Source of the DNA: Candidatus Methanofilum arcanum
GTDB lineage: Archaea; Halobacteriota; Methanomicrobia; Methanomicrobiales; Methanospirillaceae
Reading direction: 5' to 3'
Assembly (NCBI GenBank): GCA_031285085.1
Contig: JAITWW010000093.1
Span: 5,332-69,331 of the forward strand
Length of the DNA stretch: 64,000 bases
In this document: in pieces, positions 55,501 to 64,000 of the stretch
Layout: each line of letters begins with the position of its first letter
Numbering within the stretch: position 1 is the stretch's first letter
Notes under the pieces: generated by a model
What the model saw: the letters and a program-made list of their open reading frames with translations, nothing else
Databases searched by the model: none
Told to the model about the DNA's origin: nothing
Position numbers and translations under genes: made by a program

Positions 55501-56229
55501 GGATACTGTCTGTTTATTATCCTGGTTCCAGACTCCAAGAGAGAGAGATGGATCCTGAACAACAAAAGCAATTTCATATAGACCCTCTTCATTGATAAGA
55601 TACCAGTTTCCAAGTCGGTATGCACCATATGATCCGTATATACCGGTGGTTTCATAGGCTTCTAGTCGGAACTGATCTGGACTTACGAAGAATGAGTGCG
55701 CAAATGGAATTAAGATCTCAGCTGCTGGTTCACTGATGAGAGCATCTTGACTTGGGCTAAACCAGTAGATACTCGTGTTATCAGGTAAAATGTGACTCAG
55801 ATCAAGACCTTCTTCACCAATAAAGACAATACCACCCTTTGGAATGACATTGAGTTTTGGTTGTGGTGGAGTATTAGAATCAGATATAATATCCAGCCTC
55901 TCAGTAGCCCCTTCTACATAGGTAGCTGTTGTAATTGCTGGATATCCATTGATCATGAATGTGATCATCTGATCAGCAGGGAGCACACCTGACGCAAGCT
56001 GAACCATGATGGGATATGCAGTTGTTGCATACGTTCCTTCTGTTTCCAGCACACGAACTTCACTTGCAGGCGTACCATCTATGTATGCCTGAATACTGGT
56101 GCCAACTGCTGCAGGTTCTCCTCCAACAATCAGATCACCATAGAAAAATATCGGGAGAGGTTCTGCCACTGCTGTTGCCCCAAAAAAGACAGACAGCAGG
56201 ATCAGACCTACCATAAGTTGTTTAATCAT
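52513..56229 (-). CDS. DUF3821-like/PKD surface protein with C-terminal GWN module
   Basis: A 1238-residue secreted protein. The signal peptide (about 1-22) is followed by an FYG module and a DUF3821-like region (VFIGEEGLDLSHILPDNTSI, with WKINVQEVE farther on). A Cys-rich stretch (CCLDCACAGYG, then DCCAGGCTG, about residues 680-730) comes next, then two PKD domains (WFWDLGDGTTSTVRNPTHTY and WFWDFGDGGTAVGVKNPEHV). The C-terminal GWN module starts LYPGWNLISVPR and ends MDEPGTLAAIGA. It starts at ATG 56229 with GTGAGGA upstream, 9 bp after the stop of the upstream gene. It is probably part of the S-layer or sheath. Confidence 0.85.
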   Translation of the reverse strand: MIKQLMVGLILLSVFFGATAVAEPLPIFFYGDLIVGGEPAAVGTSIQAYIDGTPASEVRVLETEGTYATTAYPIMVQLASGVLPADQMITFMINGYPAITTATYVEGATERLDIISDSNTPPQPKLNVIPKGGIVFIGEEGLDLSHILPDNTSIYWFSPSQDALISEPAAEILIPFAHSFFVSPDQFRLEAYETTGIYGSYGAYRLGNWYLINEEGLYEIAFVVQDPSLSLGVWNQDNKQTVSVNGGKVPAGDYINFIVKTNLYAAVQQRIGLSGLDEVPAGIIHIFASGPTGMEYPSLQGRNNSITLRSLAVTADPWYWPNNDNINDGWNTRAVNANNYRLYVNGIYTFYAIAHLNNIQNNYLVEGKTITPEGKIELVDDEVQVSVNEPVVTRGESFTVTITGKPGKTYIMTIMETSPGSNPAECAPLKVNGDYCERPPIINNEQDGVGSKIIFDLESGPFHVGETMLAPNNCGTKGIIRSVVPTDRPGFRNVIANGVYYYALITTDSDSEPRPGVRTVLINTGPDMAPDITWKINVQEVEAVEGGFYVPATNSKPGFSLVTVNKGTVTIDVDTTETYLGNTIKLSGTNTDSNVVYLYMTGLGQNQCGNDILGWKRANEKQNIVILDPRIYKSVCKDELREFTAVKVPVKDDNTWEYYWETKLAPIDPGTYTVYAVSQPINACCLDCACAGYGEAAITLFKPDITAVLEPALIELPIDCCAGGCTGISPDTITITGVATGFPHTKNGHETNRELNMWIFGDETVGNQPYLNARIPVYGDDTFKVNLLDYGLELCKLKPGCYSVILQHPMYNHQFDMVKETDVTSQFDKNRIWMVTSYPNEWSKLFPLQGTGAFLGAAAVTEIETFLNAGYVDDSYIVLQFCIIDDRVPIAAFSAEPTSGSAPLAVEFTDLSKGKDLVSWFWDLGDGTTSTVRNPTHTYMQPGEYTVSLTVTTADGTQDTATKPNYIKVRLPRITADFTAAPLSGMAPLTVLFTDKSTGSPTNWFWDFGDGGTAVGVKNPEHVYQYGGTYSVTLTVTLGEDVDRITKEEYITVEGEPCPPGPGPGPSPIDPSTVTLYPGWNLISVPRVLDGNYNTAVIFEKVPTGGHAIWSYDPYQQYWTQVMSDTIIEPLQGYWIYTTSIASIPLTFKNDPVAIPPSRNLPNGWSLIGFTGSTPATAKDTLSSVKNAWVYVHGWNAANQQWEPMVANGGQYENSYMYPTLGYWVYMDEPGTLAAIGA

Positions 56230-56238
56230 TCTTCTTCC

Positions 56239-59200
56239 TCACAGTTTTACACCACTCGTGAAGCTCGCTTCTTCATCCATTAGGATTAAATATCCCATAG
56301 CAGGGTGCATGTAGCGTTTATCTGCATTTATTGCACTATAAATAGGATCCTCCCAAACCTGGCGTACTGGATCATATCCAATGGCACGATCCCACTTTCC
56401 TTCAATGCTTGCAAGTGCCTCGCTCGCTATGATTGGTTGCCATGCTGAGATACCAATACCATTCCAGCCAGGCAGTAATGTGGTTTGATAGTTACCTTCC
56501 CTTGTTGCAAACACAAAGGTGCCTTCTATAACACCAGGCTCTGCACTGTTCACTCTCACTAATTCAAGTGGAGTAACAATGTAATTATCAGGGACTTCCA
56601 TCCAGTCCTGCCTTTCCCAACTATAGACTGAATATGGCCACGCACCGGTCTGAATTCCTGCAAAAACATCTGCCATGGTATTAAATCCATTTGCAAGTTC
56701 AACAGGAACAGAAACGTGGTTCCAGCCTGGGTAGATAAGCACAGAGTTCCCTTCCCCGATAACAACATATCTTTTCTTTGTTAAGGATGCTTCTCCACCG
56801 TTGTTTCGAATAGTAAGTCTTACATCATAGATTCCAGGTTCACTTATGACTGCAATTGGGTTCTGCTCAGATGAACACCAGACTACAACGCCATCTCTAA
56901 TGAACTCCCAATCCCATGAGGTGATAACAACCCCTTGAGAGAGATCAGTACACTGCATGGTTGTTGGAAGCCAGGGATTTTTTTGAGGATGAACTTCAAA
57001 GTCTATATTTGCTTGTGTAGGTGCATCTTCTACAATCAAGATCGATTTGGTGACAGATGCGGAACTGGTATACCGGTTTCCAACAGTTAACGTTACCTCA
57101 TAGGTTCCTGATTGTGAATAGCTGTGAACGGGGCTACGCAGTGAAGACCAAGAACCATCGCCAAACTTCCACTGCCAGCTGTCAGGATCTCCTGTTGAGA
57201 TATCAGTAAAGAGAACATCTTCACCAATTGATGCAATGTCTTTGCTCATTCTGAAATTTGCTTGTGGTGCTGAGCCAACCGTGATCATGACAGGTTCTGA
57301 GACATAAAGAGCAAGACCATCATCAGCAGTTAAAGTAACATAATAGCTACCTGCGTTCTGATAGGTGTGTTGTGGATTACGCGTTGAATCGGTTGGATCA
57401 AGGGGACAGTCCCCAGTACATTCCCAAACGAGGGTCTCACCATCTCCAAAGTCCCAAATCAGGGTTTTTGGTTTGAGTTCAGGATCTGATCGTTCGGTGA
57501 ACTGAACAGTCAGTGGTTCTGGTCCCCAAAGAGGATCTGCGTCAAAGAAAACCTCTGCACGCTTATTTCCAACAGTCACATTGCCTACAGCCTCATTACT
57601 GCTACCACCATTATTGCTGACAACAAGTATAATCGTGTAGATGCCTGGTTTATCAAAGATCATCACAGGATGCTGCTCGGCAGAGGTTCCAATGACTTTT
57701 TCGTCAAGCTCAAATGTCCAATGCCAATCATCGATATACCCACTTGAGGTATCGGTGAAGAACACTCGAACCGGATTTTTTGGACTATCTAAAGGAGTGG
57801 CATAGAAACTTGCTACAGGAGCCTCATTCGTTACCAGAATGGTTGCTGTTGCAGGAACCTTACTCGCACCAAAGATATTGCTAACAGAGAGAGAGACAGT
57901 ATACTCACCGGGGGTACTGTAACTATACATTGGGCTCTGAAGAGCAGAGGTACTACCATCACCGAAATTCCAGTTCCAGCTCGTTGGATTTCCTAATGAG
58001 AGATCCGTTGGATCTCCTGTTGAGAGATCAGTAAAGGAAATCTCTTCACCAATTCGAACAACCACCTTATCTTCAACAATTGGTTTATCCATTCTGAATG
58101 CAGCAATTGGAGGACCACCAACGACAATCTCCACTGGTTCTGAGATATAGAGAGCAAGACCGTCATCAGCAGTTAAAGTAACATAATAACAGCCTGGCTT
58201 TTGATATGTGTGCTCTGGATTACGCGTTGGATCAAGGGGGCAGTCCCCAGTACATTCCCAAACGAGGGTCTCACCATCTCCAAAGTCCCACGTAAGGGTT
58301 TTTGGCTTCAGTTCTGGATCTGATCTATCGGTGAACTGAACCGTCAATGGAGCGAGACCCCAGAGAGGCGTCGCGTCAAAGAAGACCTTTGCACGTTCAT
58401 TACCGACAGTGACAGTACCAACTGCTTCATTGCTGCTGCCACCGTTATTGCTGACAATAAGTGTGATCTTATAGTCACCGGGTTTGTCAAAGATCATCAC
58501 TGGGTTTTGTTCGGCAGAGGTTCCAATGACTTGTTCATCAAACTCGAAAATCCAATTCCATTTTTCAATGTACCCTGTTGAGGTATCTGTAAAGGAGACA
58601 CGAACTGGATTCTTTGAGCTCTCATAAGGAGTGGAATAGAAGCTTGCAACAGGAAGATCATTTGTCACCACAATGGTCTTTGTAAATGGTTTACTCTCTC
58701 CATACACATTACTTACAGAGAGTGATATTGTGTATGTTCCAGCCTTGCTGTAGCTGTGCATCGGGCTTTGAAGGGCAGATGTGCTACCATCTCCAAAGTC
58801 CCATTTCCAACTTGTTGGATTGCCAGTTGATTCATCAATAAATCGAACGGTCTCTCCAATGCCGATGCGAACTTCCTTCCCGTCAACTTCCTTATCTATT
58901 CTGAACTTCGCCTCTGGAGTGCCTCCAACGGTAATGGTGGTTGGTGGTTTTGATACATAGACACCAAGACCATCATCAGCAGTGAGGACGACATGGTAGG
59001 TACCTGCCTTCTGATAGGTATGTTTTGGATTACGCTTTGGATCAGAAGGATCAAGGGCACAACCCTCAGTACATTCCCAAATGAGGGTTTCACCATCGCC
59101 AAAGTCCCACGTAAGGGTTTTTGGCTTAATATTTGATGTGTCAGTGAACTGAACAGTCAGTGGTTCAGGTCCCCACAATGGATTTGCAGTGAAAGAAGCA

Positions 59201-61689
59201 GTTGGAACATAATCTTCAGCTCCAATTGTGATATAAGCCTCTTTCACCTCAGTAGATCCACCTCCATTGTTTTCTACCGTGAGTGAAACCGTGTAAACAC
59301 CTGGCTCATTAAAGACAATCATTGGGTTTTGTTCATTTGAAGCGAGGGTAACTCCAGTTGTGATTTCAGTAAAAACCCATGTCCAGCTTTCAATCTCGCT
59401 TAGCTCTTGGTATTCTGAAAGATCGGTGAAGAAGATACGGCCAGGATATCCAGAAGTACTTACTGGAGATGCAGCGAAATCAGCAACTGGAGCATGTTTT
59501 TTGATAAGCACTTGTTTTGTCAGAGGCTCTCCAATACCATATTGGTTGCTGATTGTCAGTGTGACATCTTTTAGACCAGGCTTGTCATATTTATGAACTG
59601 GACTTTCTAATGGAGATGTTGTACCGTCACCAAAGTCCCAAAGATAAGTCAGAGGCTTTGGAACTGAAAGATCAGTAAACTGGATCTGTTCACCAATTGA
59701 TGCGATCTCAGGGTTGATGCTGAAGTCTGTTCCTGGTGATGCCGTAACGGTGATGTATGAGGTCTTCACTAGCTGTTTTGGGCCACTCTGACCAGTAGCA
59801 GTAAGGGTTACTGAGTACGTACCAGCTTTCTCATAGGTATGAACGGGATGCTGCTCAGATGATGTCTGTCCATCACCAAAGTCCCAAAGCCAAGACTCTG
59901 GAAGGAATCCAGATTCGTCTTTGAACTGTACCTTTAACGGAGTGTTTCCTGCAACAGGATTTGCACTGAAATCAACACTACCAGATGCAGTAACATCATT
60001 AAACTTGAACTGTAAGACAACATACCGATCATCAATGAGTGAAGAATCTAATGCAGCAATCAGAGCGTTTAATGCCTGCGTTCCAAGAAGTGATCCTGCA
60101 CCATCAATCTGGAAGCTGCGTGTCCATCTCACTGGTTCAGAAGAGATAACGTAAATACTTCCCGGTGTTGCCGTGTAGATTCCATCACTTACATCATCAG
60201 TGTCAGGAATGACATCAAAGACCTTATTGAGCCAAGGAACCTGAACAACAACACTATAGGAGCCTGAAGCAAGTGAACAGATATTGATACCAGCCTGTTT
60301 TATGAGTTCATGATTGATATCAAACTCAAAGTACCCAGTATTATCAGCATGAGCTGTTTTTTCCAGGTACTTCACTGGACCAAGCATCCCTTCTCCAAAT
60401 AGCCAGATTTTAAGCTCCTGACTACCGCCAGTGTTACCTCTCAGAATGATAGGGCTATCCCCTCCAAGTATTCCACAGGGATATCCATCACAACAGCAAC
60501 GATCAATGAGCTCATCAAGAGAGACATTCAGCTCTGGTTCTATGAAAGTTAAGGGCTTTCGATCGATACGAGCACAGTTGGGACAGCTGTCAAGTCCACA
60601 GACACCAGACTCATAACAAGGAGTGTTACAATCAACGCATTGGGAGCCATCACCATCAGATCCTGGTTGGAAGGATCCTGGATTTTGTGAAGATGCAACA
60701 ATCGTGTATGTACCTGCTGCTTTTGGTAGAATTTTGGAATCCCACCGTGTTATAGGAATGCGACCATACTCATTTGCAAGTATGAGTGGGTTTGAATCAT
60801 ATGGCACAGATAATGGATTAACACCACAAGGTGGAAGATCTCCTCCTGTCAGCCAGATAAAGGTATACGGAGAGTCTGTATTGATGCCAGTGATAAACAG
60901 AGTTGTTCCTATTGGAACGGCTGATACGTCTTCAACGGGTTCATTCGCAGTATTGAGAAACTGAATTTTAACCTCACCTTCTTTGATCTCTACTGTGTCG
61001 TCCGCATAAGATGCTGGATCTGATTGTGAAATTCCAGGACTGACATCTTGCACATGAATTTTGTACGTTCCAGATTTAGTTGAGATTGGTGTGCCTGGAC
61101 TTGTACTTGCTGATGGTGAAACACCCATTGTTGTGAATTCCACTGGGAAATACCACTCAGCTCCATTTGCATTGATGAACCAGTCCAGAGGTGAGACTTC
61201 TATCTCTGCATAATATCGCATTCCATTATATGGAACAGCTACACCTTCAGACGGATATGTCTCCCCATTTGGAACAAAAGATCTGAATCTATCTCCATAT
61301 CCATAGACCTGTGAGTAGCCAGTGTTTGTTCCATGCAAATCATCAAAACGAGCATTTTTGCTTGATTCATAGATAATAGGTGGACGATCACATTGTTCAC
61401 CAGTCATCGTCTGTGGGCTGATAATAATCCCAATTTGATATTTTTTATCACTAAGTGGTTCCTCAGTTTCAGAGATATAAACCGTGAATTTACCTGGATC
61501 AGCTGAACTTGTATATTTTAAGTTCGTACCTTCCAGGAGTGTATCATCATTTATCCATCTGACAACGGGTTTATCTGGTGCATATAATTGTACAGCTGCT
61601 GACGCTACACCAGCTCCCGCAATCAAAAATATTATCAGGCATATACTAAGTAAAATTCGCCTGAAATGTGATTGTTTCGTAATTAACAT
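56239..61689 (-). CDS. Giant multi-PKD surface protein with Cys-rich region and GWN module
   Basis: About 1816 residues: signal peptide (MLITKQSHFRRILLSICLII...AGAGVASAA), a 500-residue DUF3821-like segment including Cys clusters (CVDCNTPCYESGVCGLDSC and DRCCCDGYPCG), then 12 PKD domains and a C-terminal GWN module beginning IYPGWNHVSVPVELA. From the second PKD onward, domains repeat in the order A-B-C (A with SALQSP, B with a WxWxFEFDE variant, C with a WECTGDCPLDP insertion), with a period of about 820 bp. ATG 61689 is chosen; ATG 61704 and TTG 61719 are alternatives. First gene of the surface operon. Confidence 0.87.
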   Translation of the reverse strand: MLITKQSHFRRILLSICLIIFLIAGAGVASAAVQLYAPDKPVVRWINDDTLLEGTNLKYTSSADPGKFTVYISETEEPLSDKKYQIGIIISPQTMTGEQCDRPPIIYESSKNARFDDLHGTNTGYSQVYGYGDRFRSFVPNGETYPSEGVAVPYNGMRYYAEIEVSPLDWFINANGAEWYFPVEFTTMGVSPSASTSPGTPISTKSGTYKIHVQDVSPGISQSDPASYADDTVEIKEGEVKIQFLNTANEPVEDVSAVPIGTTLFITGINTDSPYTFIWLTGGDLPPCGVNPLSVPYDSNPLILANEYGRIPITRWDSKILPKAAGTYTIVASSQNPGSFQPGSDGDGSQCVDCNTPCYESGVCGLDSCPNCARIDRKPLTFIEPELNVSLDELIDRCCCDGYPCGILGGDSPIILRGNTGGSQELKIWLFGEGMLGPVKYLEKTAHADNTGYFEFDINHELIKQAGINICSLASGSYSVVVQVPWLNKVFDVIPDTDDVSDGIYTATPGSIYVISSEPVRWTRSFQIDGAGSLLGTQALNALIAALDSSLIDDRYVVLQFKFNDVTASGSVDFSANPVAGNTPLKVQFKDESGFLPESWLWDFGDGQTSSEQHPVHTYEKAGTYSVTLTATGQSGPKQLVKTSYITVTASPGTDFSINPEIASIGEQIQFTDLSVPKPLTYLWDFGDGTTSPLESPVHKYDKPGLKDVTLTISNQYGIGEPLTKQVLIKKHAPVADFAASPVSTSGYPGRIFFTDLSEYQELSEIESWTWVFTEITTGVTLASNEQNPMIVFNEPGVYTVSLTVENNGGGSTEVKEAYITIGAEDYVPTASFTANPLWGPEPLTVQFTDTSNIKPKTLTWDFGDGETLIWECTEGCALDPSDPKRNPKHTYQKAGTYHVVLTADDGLGVYVSKPPTTITVGGTPEAKFRIDKEVDGKEVRIGIGETVRFIDESTGNPTSWKWDFGDGSTSALQSPMHSYSKAGTYTISLSVSNVYGESKPFTKTIVVTNDLPVASFYSTPYESSKNPVRVSFTDTSTGYIEKWNWIFEFDEQVIGTSAEQNPVMIFDKPGDYKITLIVSNNGGSSNEAVGTVTVGNERAKVFFDATPLWGLAPLTVQFTDRSDPELKPKTLTWDFGDGETLVWECTGDCPLDPTRNPEHTYQKPGCYYVTLTADDGLALYISEPVEIVVGGPPIAAFRMDKPIVEDKVVVRIGEEISFTDLSTGDPTDLSLGNPTSWNWNFGDGSTSALQSPMYSYSTPGEYTVSLSVSNIFGASKVPATATILVTNEAPVASFYATPLDSPKNPVRVFFTDTSSGYIDDWHWTFELDEKVIGTSAEQHPVMIFDKPGIYTIILVVSNNGGSSNEAVGNVTVGNKRAEVFFDADPLWGPEPLTVQFTERSDPELKPKTLIWDFGDGETLVWECTGDCPLDPTDSTRNPQHTYQNAGSYYVTLTADDGLALYVSEPVMITVGSAPQANFRMSKDIASIGEDVLFTDISTGDPDSWQWKFGDGSWSSLRSPVHSYSQSGTYEVTLTVGNRYTSSASVTKSILIVEDAPTQANIDFEVHPQKNPWLPTTMQCTDLSQGVVITSWDWEFIRDGVVVWCSSEQNPIAVISEPGIYDVRLTIRNNGGEASLTKKRYVVIGEGNSVLIYPGWNHVSVPVELANGFNTMADVFAGIQTGAWPYSVYSWERQDWMEVPDNYIVTPLELVRVNSAEPGVIEGTFVFATREGNYQTTLLPGWNGIGISAWQPIIASEALASIEGKWDRAIGYDPVRQVWEDPIYSAINADKRYMHPAMGYLILMDEEASFTSGVKL
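57300..59700. repeat. About 820-bp tandem super-repeat inside the multi-PKD gene
   Basis: The stretch encoding LTWDFGDGETLVWECT recurs near 57410, 58230 and 59060 with nearly identical bases (shared runs such as AGTACATTCCCAAA and TCACCATC.CCAAAGTCCCA). Flanking PKD domains follow the same order in each copy. Boundaries are approximate. The nucleotide-level similarity implies recent duplication or gene conversion. Confidence 0.7.
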
Positions 61690-61761
61690 TTCCCCATTCT
61701 CCATCCAATCCTGACTCAAGGGTTAACACCTGCTAAACAGGGATATCATTGAGTCGTTTCG

Positions 61762-61790
61762 TATGCATGCATAAACTCAATCTATGCATA
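61762..61790. promoter_or_regulatory. Pair of ATGCAT palindromes, candidate operator
   Basis: A perfect 12-bp palindrome TATGCATGCATA and an 8-bp palindrome TATGCATA have centres 19 bp apart, about two helical turns. They lie 70-100 bp upstream of the first gene of the surface-protein operon. Spacing on one face of the helix suits a dimeric regulator. No such regulator is identified here. Confidence 0.4.
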
Positions 61791-62189
61791 ACTGGTTTTA
61801 TTCAAACAAAGCTCATGATTTTGACGCTACATGAACTTTGGCTGTCACCAATACACGCCGTGAATTGTCAAACCAGTGACGCATCATACCCCCGTTCATT
61901 GATAACATATATCCTATGCCTCAATACCAAATATATACATTTGCAAATTTTCTCAGTTGGGAGTAGAGAATATGAAAGCTTCACAGTGTCTCTTAGCAGA
62001 CTTATCAAGAAAAATGGAGAGTGGAAACTCAGGTGATAGAATCGCGCCATCATGGATCTCATAATCTCAGCAGATGTGTCCCTAAGTATATACACCGCTT
62101 CATGACACAGGATAAAAAAGGGCATAATGAAGGCGATTTGTTAAAAGAAGAATATAGAATAAATTTAGGAGAATGCAATTTGCATGATT

Positions 62190-62198
62190 AAAAAAAAA
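62190..62198 (-). terminator. T9 tract after the partial PKD gene
   Basis: Nine T residues on the minus strand lie about 30 bp after the TAG at 62229. ATGCAAaTTGCAT, an inverted repeat, lies just beyond. Confidence 0.45.
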
Positions 62199-62228
62199 GG
62201 ATGTACTTAAAAATCAAACTATCCTCCT

Positions 62229-63998
62229 CTATGGAACTCGTACACTCCTATATTTCGTACTCGTGGAAATTCCATTTGAAATTTTAAGAATAACAGTATA
62301 TTCACCACTAGATGGGAACGTGTGCACTGGATGTTGTTCATATGCAAACTCACTCCCATCATTGAAGTTCCATTCCCAGAAATTAATTCCTTCTCCCGCT
62401 GAGATATCTGTAAATTCTGCAGTAAGATCAACTGGTGTTTCCCAAACAAAGTTCGCTTGGGTTCGTGGGTTAAACACTTTGATTGTTTTTGTATCACGAC
62501 TTGTTTTTCCATGTGCATCAAAGATTGTTAATGTAACCTCATAGGTTCCAGGTTCTGTATAAATGTTCACAGGATTTGGTTCGTTTGAGCTATGTCCATC
62601 ACCAAAGTCCCATTTCCAGAGAGTAGGAGCACCAGTGCTTAAATCAATAAATGAAACATGAAGGGAAGGAAGACCAGACGGTGGATCTGCTACGAACACA
62701 ACCTGCAGTGTTTCAGCAATAACAACATTCAGTTTTGTACAGCTATCTGTTCCGTACTGATCGGTAACCGTCAATGTAACATCATAGCTCCCGGGTGTAG
62801 AGTACACGGCAGTTGGGTTTTTTTGAGTAGAAAACTCACCATTTCCAAAATCCCAGAAATAGGAATCTATTGTGCCATGGGAGATAGTTTGATCAACAAA
62901 TGAAACAACAAGAGGAACAGGACCGCTTGAGGGAATAGCAGCGAAGTCAGCGATAGGATCGGGAGCAAATGAGACATGAATAAAGTTCTCTTCAGTAGTC
63001 ATTGCTGATTTTCCATCCAGATCCCAGACTTGTAAAACAACCTTATATGTGCCTTCATCCGTGTACGTGTGGAGTGGGTGCTGTTCATATGAGATCGTGC
63101 CATCTCCAAAATCCCACTTCCATTCTACTGCATCTACTGAAAGATCAGTAAAGGAGGTCGCAAGAGGAGGAAGACCTACACGCGGAGCTGCAGTGAACTG
63201 AGCAGAAAGGGACAAAGGTGACTCTACGTGTATAAGGTGACTCTTTGAAATAGAATCTAAAGCGGCGCCATCTGCATCAAACACCTCTAAAGTAACGGTG
63301 TAGATACCAGGTTCATTATAAATGTGCACCGGATGTTGCTCATACATGGGCGCAGTTCCATCTCCAAAACTCCATTTCCAGGTCGCAATATCCCCTGTCG
63401 AAAGATCAGTGAAGGAAACTGTAAGAGGGGCAAAACCAGTGAGAGGAGCTGCCGTAAACATCGCAATCGCTGGAAGAGGATCAGAAATAGTCACATACAT
63501 ACTGAACTTATTTTCACGAACACAGTTTTCCAGGGATTCATCCATGAGCCGAACAGTTTGAGTCACGAGATATGTACCAGGTTCGTCATAGGTGTGCTCT
63601 GGGTTTTGACTGAAGTACGACGTAACAATAGGAGGAGTTCCATCCCCAAAATCCCACTCCCACTGATACCGAAGAGGTGCATCGCCAGCAATGATTGGAT
63701 CAACTAAGGTTTGATCAATAAATGTTACAATACCTGGAGGATTTGAGTGCACAAAAGCAAACCCAGCCAAGGGGAATAGACGTGCAGAGATCTCGACGTT
63801 ATGAGTTACGGAAAATGTCTCTCCACTTGCATCAGTAATGGTAAGCTCTGCAGTGATATGTGGAGGGAATGTTCTGCTATCATCAAACACAAACTGGATC
63901 TCAGGGTTTTGATCAGTAGAACTCTCAATTTGGACACCGTTTGCAGTAAATGTCCAGTTCCAATCAGTGATGGTAACGTAAGAATAGGACTGATCAAT
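62229..63998 (-). CDS. Multi-PKD surface protein, 5' end outside window
   Basis: 590 visible residues in a frame open to the right edge. The C-terminal part holds six complete PKD domains with WEWDFGDG, WKWSFGDG, WKWDFGDG, YFWDFGNG, WKWDFGDG and WEWNFNDG core motifs, plus most of a seventh beginning at the window edge (TDWNWTFTANG). It ends in VRVP without a GWN module, anchor or charged tail. It is separated from the surface operon by about 500 bp and is probably an independent unit of the same family. The Met at 63890 is internal and not a start. Confidence 0.88.
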   Translation of the reverse strand: MDQSYSYVTITDWNWTFTANGVQIESSTDQNPEIQFVFDDSRTFPPHITAELTITDASGETFSVTHNVEISARLFPLAGFAFVHSNPPGIVTFIDQTLVDPIIAGDAPLRYQWEWDFGDGTPPIVTSYFSQNPEHTYDEPGTYLVTQTVRLMDESLENCVRENKFSMYVTISDPLPAIAMFTAAPLTGFAPLTVSFTDLSTGDIATWKWSFGDGTAPMYEQHPVHIYNEPGIYTVTLEVFDADGAALDSISKSHLIHVESPLSLSAQFTAAPRVGLPPLATSFTDLSVDAVEWKWDFGDGTISYEQHPLHTYTDEGTYKVVLQVWDLDGKSAMTTEENFIHVSFAPDPIADFAAIPSSGPVPLVVSFVDQTISHGTIDSYFWDFGNGEFSTQKNPTAVYSTPGSYDVTLTVTDQYGTDSCTKLNVVIAETLQVVFVADPPSGLPSLHVSFIDLSTGAPTLWKWDFGDGHSSNEPNPVNIYTEPGTYEVTLTIFDAHGKTSRDTKTIKVFNPRTQANFVWETPVDLTAEFTDISAGEGINFWEWNFNDGSEFAYEQHPVHTFPSSGEYTVILKISNGISTSTKYRSVRVP

Positions 63999-64000
63999 AA

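Larger units (their letters stand above)
61690..62228. other. Upstream region of the surface operon and 3' gap of the next PKD gene
   Basis: 539 bases. It contains the palindromes TATGCATGCATA (61762-61773) and TATGCATA (61783-61790) upstream of the operon, and a minus-strand T9 tract at about 62190-62198 terminating the next PKD gene. Plus-strand frames at 61749-62036 and a 30-codon ORF at 61965 are present, but neither has recognisable features, so neither is called. Confidence 0.55.

Noticed and set aside
61749..62125. Plus- and minus-strand ORFs between the PKD genes
   Set aside because: Overlapping antisense frames with no recognisable domain, signal peptide or convincing start.

Overview
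The window looks like a chromosomal segment of an AT-rich methanogenic euryarchaeon, most likely of the order Methanomicrobiales. The archaeal information-processing genes are TBP, a tyrosyl-tRNA synthetase, archaeal-type AlaS, Rio1 with a KH protein, Hel308 with Cgi121, SMC-ScpA, thermosome and HerA. The methanogen markers are AtwA (component A2 of methyl-CoM reductase activation) and an FprA F420H2-oxidase-type flavoprotein. The many exported proteins with PKD, TPR, CARDB, DUF3821-like and 'PGWN' modules are typical of that order. No species is claimed.

Layout. 1-5.7 kb: the 3' part of a CDC48 ATPase with a small Hsp20 protein, TBP, an acyl/acetyl-CoA synthetase and HtpX. 5.8-6.8 kb: a Cas1 gene with no CRISPR array or other cas gene. 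7-11.7 kb: Pgk, a membrane-anchored FKBP-like protein, TyrS, and the Rio1-KH pair. 11.8-17.3 kb: ManC/AlgA-type sugar nucleotide enzyme, a substrate-binding lipoprotein, AtwA and a HAD protein. 17.3-24.4 kb: a MITE-like inverted repeat, Cgi121, Hel308, two tandem TPR lipoproteins and ThyA. 24.5-34.8 kb: an exported protein, an iron-sulfur flavoprotein, an orphan DNA methyltransferase, AlaS, an archaeal HTH regulator, thermosome and HerA. 34.9-36.3 kb is a scar: a HExxH protein, a decayed transposase with an in-frame TGA, and a truncated MFS transporter. 36.5-49.8 kb: FprA, an initiator tRNA-Met, a SWIM/SNF2 pair, a two-gene exported TPR/CARDB and GWN module, then ScpA-SMC and a coiled-coil protein. 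49.9-64 kb: a large minus-strand surface-protein operon and a further multi-PKD protein that runs off the right edge.

How the parts relate. Several pairs look functionally coupled by spacing: cdc48/hsp20 (proteostasis), rio1/KH (small-subunit maturation), cgi121/hel308, smc/scpA (4-bp overlap), SWIM/SNF2, and the surface operon (genes 9 bp apart or overlapping at stop/start). The most unusual items are the stand-alone Cas1 with an intact-looking active site, and the surface locus. In that locus one protein carries a three-domain PKD super-repeat of about 820 bp, and a shared C-terminal GWN module recurs in three exported proteins, two of them in this locus.
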